From Symsagittifera roscoffensis (Eukaryota > Xenacoelomorpha > Acoela > Convolutidae), in contig NC_087067.1 in assembly GCF_963678635.1 (NCBI RefSeq), forward strand, positions 52,878,233 to 52,942,232: a stretch of DNA of 64,000 bases, given 5' to 3'. Below the pieces are notes generated by a model. That model ran no database searches, was not told the origin of the DNA, and saw only the letters and a list, made by a program, of their open reading frames with translations. A program made the translations under genes and the position numbers. Positions within the stretch are counted from its first letter, which is position 1, and each line of letters opens with the position of its first letter. This document shows, in pieces, positions 11,511 through 24,200 of the stretch.

Positions 11511-12236
11511 TTATGCACTAGTTGGTCAAATTATCCTAGTTGAAAAACAGTATATACTTTAGTTTGTATCGCCCAACTAGAAGTTAGTTCATTACGAAGT
11601 CAAACTGGTGTACCTTTTATACCCTCACAAAGTTTGTGCATGTACGTCTAATAAGTCCGGGAGACAACCTTTTAAAAACGCAGAAATTAGAAATGAAGTT
11701 CGAATCCTGTACTGGTTTTGGAGTTCACAAACAATAAGCTCTTAATAAAACTTTATAATATGCTGTTTTATGTCTGGGGAGCCCGAATTAGCAAAAAGAT
11801 CAACAATCCTAGTCGATTAAGGAGGGTTATCTCGCAAGATCTTTAAATATTCTTGCAAATTACAGTTCCCGCTTTTAAGAAAAATTAAAACAAATAAACT
11901 ATAATGAGTTTTCGCGGTCTTAAGTGTTGTAAATATAATCGATTCCCATGTTATATTCAGACAACAAAATTGGACTAAAAATGGATTTAAATCCATTTTT
12001 TCTCGCCAAAACAAAATGCATTATATTTCATTTAGAATCCATTATAATGTATTTTAAAATAAGTAGGAAATCACATTAAAATGGATTTTTTTTGCACTTT
12101 ATGTTTGTTTCGCGCGTCGTGCAAAATTTTGCAAGAGTTTCTGCATTTATTAAGTGAAATATGCGGAAACTTTGCAAAGCGAGTGTACGGCCTAATCCAT
12201 TTCTAAACCTAAACTCAAATTGCAAAAAGATTCCCG
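11511..12236. other. Gene-free AT-rich stretch
   Basis: No supported gene. It holds runs of ATCCATTTT and ATTATAATG and a TCTCGCAAGATC relative of the TCTTGCAAGAT motif that recurs at 13.1-13.9 kb. Confidence 0.5.
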
Positions 12237-12610
12237 TTAAGCTCCCCCCCTAACGTTTGCCCCTTTGCTTCCCTTCAATCCCCCTAACGTTTGCCCTTTT
12301 GCTCCCCCCCCCCACTTAACCCCCTTTCCACTGGACCCCCCCCCCCCCCACCTGAACACCATCACCTGAACACCTCCCCCACCTGAACACCCCACCTGAA
12401 CACCCAACCTGATCACCTCCCCCCCCAACCTGAATACTCCCCCCCCCCACCTGAACACCCCCACCTGAACACCGCCCCCACCTGAATACCCCCACCTCAC
12501 TTGAAACACCATCCCAACCCCCCCCCCCCCACCGGAACCACCACCACCGCCGCCCTAATCTGAACCAAACCCCCCTCCTCCACTTGAACCCCCACTCCCA
12601 AACTGTGGAC
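12237..12610. repeat. C-rich minisatellite (CCCCCACCTGAACAC units)
   Basis: The plus strand is a degenerate tandem array of C-runs joined by ACCTGAACACC, preceded by two CCCCCTAACGTTTGCCC units. Purine/pyrimidine strand asymmetry is extreme. The apparent Gly-rich minus ORF here is a by-product of the repeat. Confidence 0.85.
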
Positions 12611-12923
12611 CAAACGTTACGTTGGCGGGGTTGTTCTAAATTCTTAGGTGGGGAAGGGATTTAATAGAAGGGGTGTTAGTCCACCTCCAAATTACCCCCC
12701 CCCCCAAAGTTTCTAATAGTTTAAAAAATTTTTAAAAGGAACAAAATTCAGTTTTCAAGTAACATAAAAAAGTAGCAAAAATATCAAAGTTAGGCAGAAA
12801 AAAAATTAAATTGAACAACAAGTAACCAACATAACCAACCTTAGTTTAAAACGTAAAAAAACTTTTTGTGCGTTGAAATTCGCATCTCAGAAAAATGGAA
12901 AAGTTGATTATTATTTATTTTCA
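12611..12923. other. Gene-free stretch
   Basis: AT-rich with one C-run near 12697. Nothing else recognised. Confidence 0.4.
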
Positions 12924-13052
12924 TTGTCAGTGTCCACAAAAATGAAACAAAATCGATTGTAATAGATGAAAAAAAGATTTTGTTGCCTCGAAAAATAGTA
13001 ATATTACAATCGATTGATTATAATTGATTTAATTTTTTATGGACACTGACAA
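12924..13052. mobile_element. Short TIR element (MITE-like), about 129 bp
   Basis: It starts TTGTCAGTGTCCA and ends TGGACACTGACAA, perfect terminal inverted repeats. The inner ends also pair around AATCGATTGTAAT. It has no ORF. No clear target duplication was found. Confidence 0.6.
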
Positions 13053-13143
13053 GGAAACTCAATTATAACCAAATTTTATTCATGGAACTCCAACGCGAGT
13101 TATCTTGCAAGATCTTGCAAGAGGGGATTATCTTGCAACAATC

Positions 13144-13366
13144 TTGGGCTCTTTTCCAGTTCCCCCCTTTCGTTTTTTCTGAAATTCATTACATGAAAGT
13201 CTTTTTAAAATAATTTTTAATGCTATAAACTGCATTAAAACGTGTCAGCGTGAACAGCTGAACAAATTTTTGACAACATTTCTAACATGAAAATTGCCGT
13301 GTGAACAATTTTTGAACATCTCTTTTTGTAATTTAACAAAGGGGGGGGAACTGGAAAAGAGCCCAA
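13144..13366. mobile_element. Short TIR element, about 223 bp, with 6-bp target duplication
   Basis: The ends are TTGGGCTCTTTTCCAGTTCC and its reverse complement. If the element proper is GGGCTC...GAGCCC, it is flanked by AATCTT on both sides, a plausible 6-bp target duplication. It sits inside a stretch of repeated TCTTGCAAGAT motifs (13096-13140 and 13367-13400). Non-coding. Confidence 0.65.
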
Positions 13367-13980
13367 TCTTGCAAGATTCTTGCAAGATCTTGCAAGATAG
13401 CCTGCTGAGAACATTTTTCCCGCGAATTTATTCTGAGAGCCAGAAATACACTATGGAGTTCCAATTTGGTTGATTTAATTTAAAAAAAATTCATATATAT
13501 GCTAATTTTTCTGCTTTCATAATGAAAAAAAAAGTGTTAGGTTGTCATAATTTATACATTTCGAAGTAGGATTTTCAAGAATTTGTTTTTTCGTTTAAAT
13601 TGGAACAACTCGTTAAATTGTGCAACCCTAGCGGTTAAAATTCAATTTTTTGTTAATTAGGTCGCAATTTTAAAAATTAGAGTCAATAAGATTGAGATAT
13701 TTTGTATATTGTGTTCAATTAATTGGTTCGTAAGTTGTAATTAAGTTCATTTTATTATGGGAAAATAATTGTTTTTTGTTGATTTGTTTTTATTAGTTAG
13801 TTCTTTCCAGTACGGGGCTGTCTTCGCATGTATGCTTTTCCCCAGAAAATTTATAGTCTTTAAAATATTGCTTTGAAAAGGTTATTTTTAAAGAACACTA
13901 TCTTGCAATATCTTGCAAAAATTTTGCAAGATAACCACTTTTGATCGACTAGGTAAGACTGCTTAAATATCAAGGCAAAG
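13367..13980. other. Gene-free stretch with TCTTGCAAGAT repeats
   Basis: Copies of the palindrome-like TCTTGCAAGAT occur at both ends (13367-13400 and 13898-13932). The middle is AT-rich with no supported gene. Confidence 0.45.
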
Positions 13981-14432
13981 CCTTGAATGTTCCTACAGTC
14001 CTTTAAGTCATACCGAATAGTTTTTGGGAAAACAAAAAATTGAAAACCTACAAAATTTGGACAAAATGAAAGTGTAAAATTTTGAATCGTACAAAATTAT
14101 AATATGACCATTTAACCTCAATTCAATTTGGAACAATTTTGTTGCGAGGATAATTTGCCACGCATGAACAATTCGCGTTACGCTTTCAGCTTTATGAACA
14201 AGTTCTTCAGAGCGCAATAAATTAGTCCAGAACATGGCCAATTTGGAGTCTTTCAAACCACCAGAACTTAACAAAAACTGATCGGAAGTAAAATATCTTT
14301 TAATATTTGAACTCAAAAAGTCGATATCTTCAATGGACTAAGAAACTTTTTGTTAAAAATTTGATCGTCGAAAATTGAAAAAAAAAACACACCGAGCATC
14401 AATATTCCAATTTTTTCGAATATCGGAACAAT
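13981..14432 (+). repeat. Solo relative of the fold-back element arm
   Basis: It begins CCTTGAATGTTCCTACAGTC and ends CACCGAGCATCAATATTCC...ATCGGAACAATA, the same start and end signatures as the right arm of the 10-11.5 kb element, strongly diverged inside. Confidence 0.55.
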
Positions 14433-14817
14433 AAATTGCCAAATATTCAAATACATGAGCATATAATTCACAGCCCAACCATGTTTCAAATGTTAGATTC
14501 TGGATTCAAAAACAGCAATAAAATTTCGAAAAGATAACAGAAGAAATTCATTTGTGGATTCGGCGACAATGCAACTTTGAAGAGTGCTCTTGATTTTTTT
14601 TCACCTCCTAAGCATGAAACGAAAATCCTCTATCAGAAGAGTATGATTTTGCTCTTTCACACATGTTCTTTCAAGACAAGGCATGAATGAAAAATTAAAT
14701 ATTAGAAGGCATGAATGAAAAAAGAAATCATTTGCATAGTTTGGCGCACTTTTCCGGGCTCTTTCACAATTTTCTGGCATCTTTCCCTCAGAAAAAGCAA
14801 AAATATACTCTTCAACA

Positions 14818-14924
14818 GTTAGAACATAGTTGAAGATGGCCTCGGACAAAAGAGCCGCACTCGGCACTTCGTGTCCTCATGCCGGGCTCTTTTTCCCTCG
14901 GGCATCTTTCAACTATGTTCTAAC
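14818..14924. repeat. 107-bp palindromic element
   Basis: GTTAGAACATAGTTGAA at the left is the exact reverse complement of TTCAACTATGTTCTAAC at the right. A second inner inverted pair (AAAGAGCC / GGGCTCTTT) lies inside. It could be a small MITE or a hairpin. Confidence 0.6.
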
Positions 14925-15120
14925 TACTACGAAGTCAGTCAAAACATAAATGACTTGATGGTCTCTTCTGAATCAAAGGTTACGCAACTTTTCAGTTTCT
15001 CTCTTATTCACTAACCAACTTGCAGAAAAAAAAACAGAAACTACGCAAATTGCATAAAAGTTTTGCTTCATGTAAGACCTTAGCAAAAAGATACAGCAGG
15101 AAAATAAAACTTGGTCCATA

Positions 15121-15297
15121 ATGGCTCGTAAGGAGAAAAAGAAGCCAGTGCCGGGGGACATGATCAGAATAGAGAGGAAGCTCTACTCGCACTGGGGGGT
15201 GTGTGTGTCCAAAGACAGGATGGTCCACCTGTCCCCACCCGGACAGAACAATGAACTGAACATGATCAAGAGTCTGGGCATGGCCATGAATGTACAG
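15121..15297 (+). CDS. PLAAT-like gene, exon 1 (59 codons)
   Basis: Encodes MARKEKKKPVPGD to AMNVQ, including catalytic His24 and His36. Donor CAG|GTGGGC, phase 0. Reading on past the donor meets a TAG after a few codons, as expected for intron. Confidence 0.9.
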
Positions 15298-18200
15298 GTG
15301 GGCATATGTAGTCACTGAGCCGAAGAGAAAATAGGCCGACAATTGAATATTTGCTCGGATTTGTCAATTGCGGAGAATAACTCACATTGAATAACCGAAC
15401 AGACTTGAATTTCTTTTCGCCACAACTCAGCATTTCACAGCAACAATATTTTTAGTTCATATCCCAGATCTATTATAATCGGGAATTGTGAGCACGGCCC
15501 GCATATGTGGGTGGGGGTTAGTTTTCTTCCTTCTGGTGTTTCAGGTGATGGTGTCGAAGATAGAGGATGTGGCACAGGGCAATGTGTACTACGCCGACAA
15601 CTACCTCGGTACTCAAACTCAAACTGCACCATTTTTGTGTTTTGAACAAACCTTAAGATCTTGAAAAGATCTTTGATGAAGTCTTTTCTTTGATAGATTC
15701 AAGGGAGCATTAGAAACTTTCGAGCTTCTGTGATAAATTAATTGCCCTCATGCTTGTTTGGAACGCTGTTTTTGACAATTGCAGTTCCTTTTGCGGTCAC
15801 ATTTGCTAACAGTTGATTGAAATGCTGATAAAAGGAGCTTAAAACTTCAGCTGACCGAGTGCACCCCATGCTTATGTTTTTAAACTCTAGATGGGGAGGA
15901 GGGCTTCAACCCCCACCCAGTGAAAGACATAGTGGGTTATGCGATGCACCAGGTGGAGGAGCCAGAGCAGGACTTTGACCTAGTCTGGAACAACTGCGAG
16001 AAGTTCGCCATCATGTGCAGGTACATATTTAAATCAGATCAGACGAGCTTCTCCGGGTGTTTCCTTGGGTTTTCATTGGTTGGGCGAACAGGCGAACAAA
16101 GGTATCGAACATTAGAAGTATTTTTGACAGTCAAGTTGTCCATATATCGACTATGACAAAGATCAAGCCTTCAAAAGCTTCATTTTTTAATTCGTCTTGT
16201 TTTTTTTTGTTTTTTTTTTGTTTAATTATGTTGCCGGACATCAAGTCATCGGACTTTAAGTTGAGTAGAAAAATTAGGACTTCAAACTGAAAACATTCTC
16301 AAAATGTAACAATGATAGCCGGTTACTGAACAAATAGCACAGAATGTTCCGACCATAGTCTTTAGAAAACTACGGTTTAGAAAGTTTTTTTTATTCCAAA
16401 CTAGTGTAGTTTTTTCTACTTGGTGTGATAAAAGGATCTGACGTAAATATATGATTTAGACATATTGGACAGTCATAGTTTTATAGGCAAATGGACAAAA
16501 GGTTTTAGAACAATAACTAGAAAAACAAAAAAAATTAAAAATTCTTTTTTCAAAAATTTTGCAGATAATTTTTAATTTTTTGAAGTTTTTGATTACAAAA
16601 ATGAAGCTAAAAAACTTAAAAACCCGTTTTACTTCTTTTAAAATAAGTTTTAAGACTCTAAATTAGGCAAATTTGCAGATTTGAGCTATTGTAATTGTAG
16701 ATTTCAGCTGTTGTAAGCCTGCTCGCTTGCTTTTTTCGCCCCAATTAAGACGAAAAAATCAAATAATTTCAAACCAGTTTTTTTTCAACCCTAGAATAAT
16801 ATTTCGGAAATTAGAGTGTGGTTTGAATCACGACTGAAAGGGCTTCAATATGATATATCACTCAACCCAGTCCGATGATTATTTGTGGTACCTGATTAAT
16901 TTTGCGTAGAAAACAAAAAGAAAAAAACTAAAACACACCCGAATACAAAGTTCCTCCCCATTTTCAATGTTCGGAACAACAAAAAAGGCAAATTTGAAAA
17001 TTAATTTGGGTTATTTTCTCAATTAATTGGTCTTTCTCAACAGCTTGTTGCCTTTTCTTAAGTTTTCAGAGTTGTTTTGAAATGTGTTGAAAGCTTTTTT
17101 ATTTTATAATTCATTTTGTATAATTTAACTATTCCAAAGGGTGTCCTCGGTGATACTATGCTACGACATCCACCCCCCTGCTTATGTTTTGTAGTACTAC
17201 ATGGGGAGGAGGGCTTCAAACTCCACCCAGTGAGGTACATAGTAGGGTATAAAAGACATAGTGAAGGACATACTGGGGTACAACCAGTTTGGGTGACCTA
17301 ACTTAAGATCATCAAAATCTTTAAGTTTTTTACAATCCTGCCCTCTCGAGAAAATTCTAGATCCGCTTCTGGTCTCATAAATTAACAAAATTGAAAAAGG
17401 CGCGAATTTTCAGATACACGAGGGGGAGAAATAAGTTAAAAATTACTTTGTAATCCAGTTTTTGTAAACTGGACAGTTTGCATCAGAAAAGTGTCAATTA
17501 AGAAAAAAAACAATTGAAAGATCATTAAGATGTGTATTCTTTCGAATTCAGAAAATACACAGCTTTCTGACAAAACAATCTTTTCTCTGCTTTCATGAGC
17601 TTCCTTGACACCTCTTCCGGTCTATAAATTATGCTTTTATGTTACGAGCGCAATCAATCGAAACATTACTTAACCCAAGGTGGTTATTTTTTAAGAGTAA
17701 TAAACATAGTGAGTACTCTTAGATTTTTGCTATTTAAATGAGTTGCAAGACCTATTGAAAAGGCTAACGACTGTTCATTGTGCGTGTAGCAAATCGATGT
17801 ATCAGTAAATTATCATATCAGTAAATTGAATTATGAAATAATCACTCAACCGGTTGGGTCATATTAAGTAAGTGAGCTTAAAGTAAACACATCAACTAAT
17901 CTAATTTAAAGACGTTCACCCTCGATGGATGCAAGATTTCAAATCATTAGCAGTAGATTTTAATTTACCCTAATGTTACGCATACTTCCTACCCGGGTTG
18001 ACCTCCATACACCGAAAATCGTTATCATACAATTCCATACATCAAGTTTATGGAAAAATGCTTGTCATACAATTTTCATACAATTTCTAAAAATAGTTGA
18101 AAACTGGTATTAACTTATTTCTGTGGATGTTTGATTCTTATAAAACAGTCTGGTGATAAAAACTGAGGTTCTCGTTTTTTTGAAAAAAATGCTTATCATA

Positions 18201-21200
18201 CAATTCCCATATATGGGAATTGTATGACTGGCATTTTTTTGATGGCGACACAAAAAATTTTTCAAGTAATTTTGAAAATTTGGCCCAAAAAATTTTTTGT
18301 TTTTTTTTTCAACCGCAAATCGAATTTCGTACGCAAACAAACATTTTTCGAAATTTTTTTTTGCATGCAAAATTTAATATTTTGTGTGCATAACGTAGTC
18401 CTGGATACGATAAAATTGGCTTTTATTTTCTTTTCACTTAAATTTTTTTTTCAAAAACGCTGAAAATTTCTATTTCTTTTGTATGGGGTGTTAATGTAAG
18501 CCTTGATCAATGTCTGATAACTTGAAAATTCAAAAATTTAAAATAATCATCATAAAAAAATTTTGCCAAAAAATAAAAGTTCGTTACTTTTGTTATATCA
18601 AAAGTCTGGTGAAAAACATCCAAATTCAGGTCGTTTGCTTTGCATTGTATATGCGAGACCGTCCAACCTTTGGTTTTGAGTAACCAAGGTCTTTGTCACT
18701 TGTGTTCGGTTGCGAACACAACCAAAAACTTTTCAGAAACTAAATTTTGAAAGAAAAAATCAAAATTTTTGGTTTATGGAAAAACACCTATCATACAATA
18801 TTCATTTATGGAAAAATCTTTATCATAGAGATTTCATACAATGTTCTGTACGTATGATATTGTATGGAATTGTATGACAAGAAGTTTTTCATAAATGGAA
18901 ATTGTATGATTAGAAGTTTTGGTCAACCCGGGTAACCAGGGGCGGATCTAAGATTTTCTAGAGGAAGGGGGCGGATTTTCAAAAAAACTTCGCACATTTT
19001 CTCGACTTTTTTAGGTCAACTGATTTGATTTTCTGAGCTCTTTCAAATCACTATAAAGTCCCCAATTTGACCGAAATGCAGTCTCTAATGATAAGTTAAA
19101 TCATTTTGATGGATTTTGGTCGATAGTTTAATTCATCTGAATACCATCAAAATTGATTCAAACCTACGTATCAACTCAAATCTCATCACTTCGGAATTTG
19201 AGAGTTTATTATCGTCAGTGAATAATAGTGACCCACAATCATTTCAGGATAAAGTGAACAACGCAAAACAGGAGCTTTTGGCGACCCTTTAAAAATACTG
19301 CAATCTAGAGATTCTTTCGGTGTTAAAATGTGAGTTTAAGCAAAACTCTCCAGATGCTGCTCTATTTTATTGCTTTTTTCAAAACAAAAAAGTTTTTTTA
19401 ACCAAGCTAGCGGCCAGATGCGTCATGTATAAACTTTTCAGGAGGTAAAATTTTTCAATAGACTCCTCGGGTTGCGTCCGTGACTACTTTTGCTCGCTTC
19501 GAGGACTTGAAAGGTCGCCCTCGATGTCACTGTGGCTCCTAGGCGTCGATTTCACAGCTAACATGCGCTAGCGGACGAGAATTAAAAGTTGCTTCATTTT
19601 CGGCAACAACAGTAGCAAAAAGGTCTTTCGATAGTCGGTCAGAAACAAGGCTAAGTAGGAACGCTAGTTTTGTTATTGGCACGAGTCGCTCCCCCGCAAC
19701 ACCAAACTGGAGGGCGAACAAATATTTCAGAATCATTCACCTCAGCATCAACTCAGCACCATGTGGTTATGAAAGGTTTCATTTTTTGAGGTGCATGTGA
19801 AATTGATTGGTTTCCAGTATATTGAAGAAACCAAGCCGCCGACGAATTAAGTTCCGTTGCCAGTGCTTAGTAGCTCAATTGTGCATCTTCTAGCGTTTCT
19901 ACGAGTGTTTTATTTTTTGTTGAAAAAAAGAATAGCCGTTTGTGTCTGTGTTTTTGAACGGATTAAAAGACGGGTCATCAAAACGAATAGGTGAAAAGTC
20001 CACTGTAAAAGGTTGTAACATTCTGTCTGCCCTGAAAATTTTGTTGCAAAGAAGTAGTTGATAATATATTCAGTGTCGTGATGCATACAGCGGCAATGGG
20101 CGCTTTAGATCACCATGCGCACAATACGATCCGTTGCATTAAGATATGTTACTTTTTGGGTGCTCTGTTGCGCCTGGTAAAAGCGAGTAAAGAAATCGTC
20201 CTCGCGCGCAAATGATACAGTTGTTGGGAGAAGGCGAGAACTGTTGCAGTCTGTCTTTTTTATTCGTAATTACAAGTGTCAATAAAAAATTTTCTGGGCA
20301 CTGTAGATAAAAAATAGCTTGATTTTTTCAAGACTTTTAATAAGAGCTGAGAGTTTCACAATATTTTTTCATAATTTCGATAAAAGTAAAAGCAAGTGAC
20401 ATGAACAAAAAGAAACCAAACTGAAAACCCGGAAGAAACTACTATTTGAGCAATTGAAGTTGATTAATTAGTTTCGTCGTTCACCTTGACTCATTGCGCT
20501 GTTAATTATACCTGGTGTTGAATTCTTTTGATCAGTTTTACCTCAAGTAAGTATATCAACGACTCTATTGGCGCAGTAAGCTTTCCGTTTACCGCGCAAG
20601 GCAATTCGGGGCAAAATTTTTGTGCTGTTTATTAATAGTCGTAGGCTAGGGTCTCTCTTGCATTTCATCTGTGGTGACCTGGCACAGGCGTATGCCTGTA
20701 AGGGCGGCTTGTCTTACCAGTTTAAAAAGTTTTCTGTGTCTCAATTGAGCTGCTTTTGTTCAATCATGTAAAACAGAAGCGTGTATGCAAAATACACCCG
20801 CAGTCCCGAAGTTGATACACATAGACATCGAGTCTTTTAGAAGACAGTTGTGCCCAAGTAAGCGCGGTAGCCCCACAGTAGAAGTTTTTTGCCTTAACTG
20901 ACCGACCCATTTTGCAATTAATGGATCGAGGTTACTGGGAACGGTCTCGCCCCAAAAAAAACCAGTCATCTACAGGTTTTCTGGAATAATTTCAAATTGA
21001 CAAACGGCGCTGGGATGTTTTGTGGTTTGAAAACTTTTGTTACACTTGGCACGACTGATTGGAGTGCAGACTCGAATGTGAAAACTGCCTCAACTGTTGT
21101 TTGCACGATATACAAATTATCAGTTCCAATTGACTTAAGGTTCAATCACTCCTGTCCTAGGAAAAATATCTTTTTGTAGTTGAAACTGCTTGTTGAAACC

Positions 21201-24200
21201 TTAAGATGGCAAAAGAGTGTGAGCTTTAGCATCGAAGGTGAGTCGACTGTAATAGTTTTGCTTCATGTCACTTTCTTAGCCCAAAAAAGCAAAGGACATT
21301 TTGACTAAAAACATTCTCAATATGTAACAATGATAGCCGGTTACTGAGCAAATAGCAAAGAATGTTCCGACCATAGTCTTTAGAAAACTACGGTTTAGAA
21401 AGTTTTTTTATTCCAAATTAGTGTAGTTTTTTCTACTTGGTGTGATAAAAGGATCTGACGTAAATATATGATTTAGACATATTGGACAGTCATAGTAATA
21501 TAGACAAATGGACAAAAGGTTTTAGAAAAATAACTAGAAAAACAAAAAAAATTAAAAAATTCTTTTTTCAAAATTTTTGCAGATAATTTTTAATTTTTTG
21601 AAGTTTTTGGTTACAAAATTGAATTTAAAAAAAATCCAAAACCAGTTTTACTTCTTTTAAACTAAGTTTTAAGACTCTAAATTAGGCAAATTTGCAGATT
21701 TGAGCTATTGTAATTGTAGATTTCAGCTGTTGTAAGCCTGCTCGCTTGCTTTTTTTGCCCCAATTAAGACGAAAAAATCAAATAATTTCAAACCAGTTTT
21801 TTTTCAACCCTAGAATATTATATCGGAAATTAGAGTGTGGTTTGAATCACGACTGAAAAAGCTTCAATATGATATATCACTCAACCCAGTGCGATGAGTT
21901 GTGGTTCCTGATTAATTTTGCGTAGAAAACAAAAAGAAAAAAACTAAAACACACCCGAATACAAAGTTCTTCCCCATTTTCAATGTTCGGAACAACAAAA
22001 AAGGTATATTTGAAAATTAATTTGGGTTATTTTCTCAATTAATTGGTCTTTCTCAACAGCTTGTTGCCTTTTCTTAAGTTTTCAGAGTTGTTTTGAAATG
22101 TTTTGAAAGCTTTTTCATAATATAATTCATTTTGTATATTTTAACTATTCCAAAGGGTGTCCTCGGTGATACTATGCTACGATAACCATCCTGCTGTTTA
22201 TGTTTTGTAGCACTACATGGGGAGGAAGGCTTCAACCTCCACCCAGTGAGGTACATAGTAGGGTATAAAGGACATAGTGAAGGACATACTGGGGTACAAC
22301 CAGCTTGGGTGATCTAACTTAAGATCATCAAAATTTTACATCATTTTTCTTACAATCCTGCCCTCTCGAGAAAATTTTAGATCCGCTTCTGGTCTCATAA
22401 ATTAACAAAATTGAAAATGGCGCGAATTTTCAGATACACGAGGGGGAGAAATAAGTTAAAAATTACTTTGTAATCCAGTTTTTGTAAACTGGACAGTTTG
22501 CATCAGAAAAGTGTCATTTAAGAAAAAAAACAATTGAAAGAGTATTAACATTTGTATTCTTTCGAATTCAGAAAATACAGCTTTCTGACAAAACAATCTT
22601 TTCTCTGATTTCATGAGCTTCCTTGACACCTCTTCCGGTCTATAAATTATGCTTTCATGTTACAGCGCAATCAATCGAAACATTACATAAACCAGGGCTT
22701 TATTTTTTTAAGAGTAATGAACATAGTGAGTACTCTTAGATTTTTGCTATTTAAATGAGTTGCAAGACCTATTGAAAAGGCTAACGACTGTTCATTGTGC
22801 GTGTAGCAAATCGATGTATCAGTAAATTATCATATCAGTAAATTGAATTATGAAATAATCACTCAACCGGTTGGGTCATATTAAGTAAGTGAGCTTAAAG
22901 TAAACACATCAACTAATCTAATTTAAAGACATTCACCCTCGATGGATGCAAGATTTCAAATCATTAGCAGTAGATTTTAATTTACCCTAATGTTACGCAT
23001 ACTTCCTAACCAGGGGCGGATCTAAGATTTTCTAGAGGAAGGGGGCGGATTTTCTCGACTTTTTTAGGTCGACTGATTTGATTTTCTGAGCTCTTTCAAA
23101 TCACTATAAAGTCCCCAATTTGACCAAAATGCAGTCTCTAATGATACGTTAAATCATTTTGATGGATTTTGGTCGATAGTTTAATTCATCTGAATACCAT
23201 CAAAATTGATTCAAACCTACGTATCAACTCAAATCTCATCACTTCGGAAATTGAGAGTTTATTATCGTCAGTGAATAATAGTGACCCACAATCATTTCAG
23301 GATGAGGTGAACAACGCAAAACAGGAGCTTTTGGCGACCCTTTAAAAATACTGCAATCTAGAGATTCTTTCGGTGTTAAAATGTGAGTTTAAGCAAAACT
23401 CTCCAGATGCTGCTCTATTTTATTGCTTTTTTCAAAACAAAAAAGTTTTTTTTTAACCAAGCTAGCGGCCAGATGCGTCATGTATAAACTTTTCAGGAGG
23501 TAAAATTTTTCAATAGACTCCTCGGGTTGCGTCCGTGACTACTTTTGCTCGCTTCGAGGACTTGAAAGGTCGCCCTCGATGTCACTGTGGCTCCTAGGCG
23601 TCGATTTCACAGCTAACATGCGCTAGCGGACGAGAATTAAAAGTTGCTTCATTTTCGGCAACAACAGTAGCAAAAAGGTCTTTCGATAGTCGGTCAGAAA
23701 CAAGGCTAAGTAGGAACGCTAGTTTTGTTATTGGCACGAGTCGCTCCCCCGCAACACCAAACTGGAGGGCGAACAAATATTTCAGAATCATTCACCTCAG
23801 CATCAACTCAGCACCATGTGGTTATGAAAGGTTTCATTTTTTGAGGTGCATGTGAAATTGATTGGTTTCCAGTATATTGAAGAAACCAAGCCGCCGACGA
23901 ATTAAGTTCCGTTGCCAGTGCTTAGTAGCTCAATTGTGCATCTTCTAGCGTTTCTAGGAGTGTTTTATTTTTTGTTGAAAAAAAGAATAGCCGTTTGTGT
24001 CTGTGTTTTTGAACGGATTAAAAGACGGGTCATCAAAACGAATAGGTGAAAAGTCCACTGTAAAAGGTTGTAACATTCTGTCTGCCCTGAAAATTTTGTT
24101 GCAAAGAAGTAGTTGATAATATATTCAGTGTCGTGATGCATACAGCGGCAATGGGCGCTTTAGATCACCATGCGCACAATACGATCCGTTGCATTAAGAT

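Larger units (their letters stand above)
16290..21304. repeat. Tandem duplication 1, copy A (about 5.0 kb)
   Basis: From AACATTCTCAAAATGTAAC to GCAAAGGACATTTTGACT. It aligns along its length with 21305-25390 except for a 941-bp MITE (17992-18932). It lies wholly in intron 3 of the PLAAT-like gene and contains an exon-3 relic and part of a decayed BEL/Pao pol. Confidence 0.85.

Noticed and set aside
12237..12512. Gly-rich minus-strand ORF (91 codons)
   Set aside because: Translation of the C-rich minisatellite; composition is purely that of the repeat.
15298..15318. Reading the first PLAAT exon as a complete 65-aa protein
   Set aside because: The last codons come from the intron after a good donor. 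The catalytic Cys and anchor are in later exons with matching phases.
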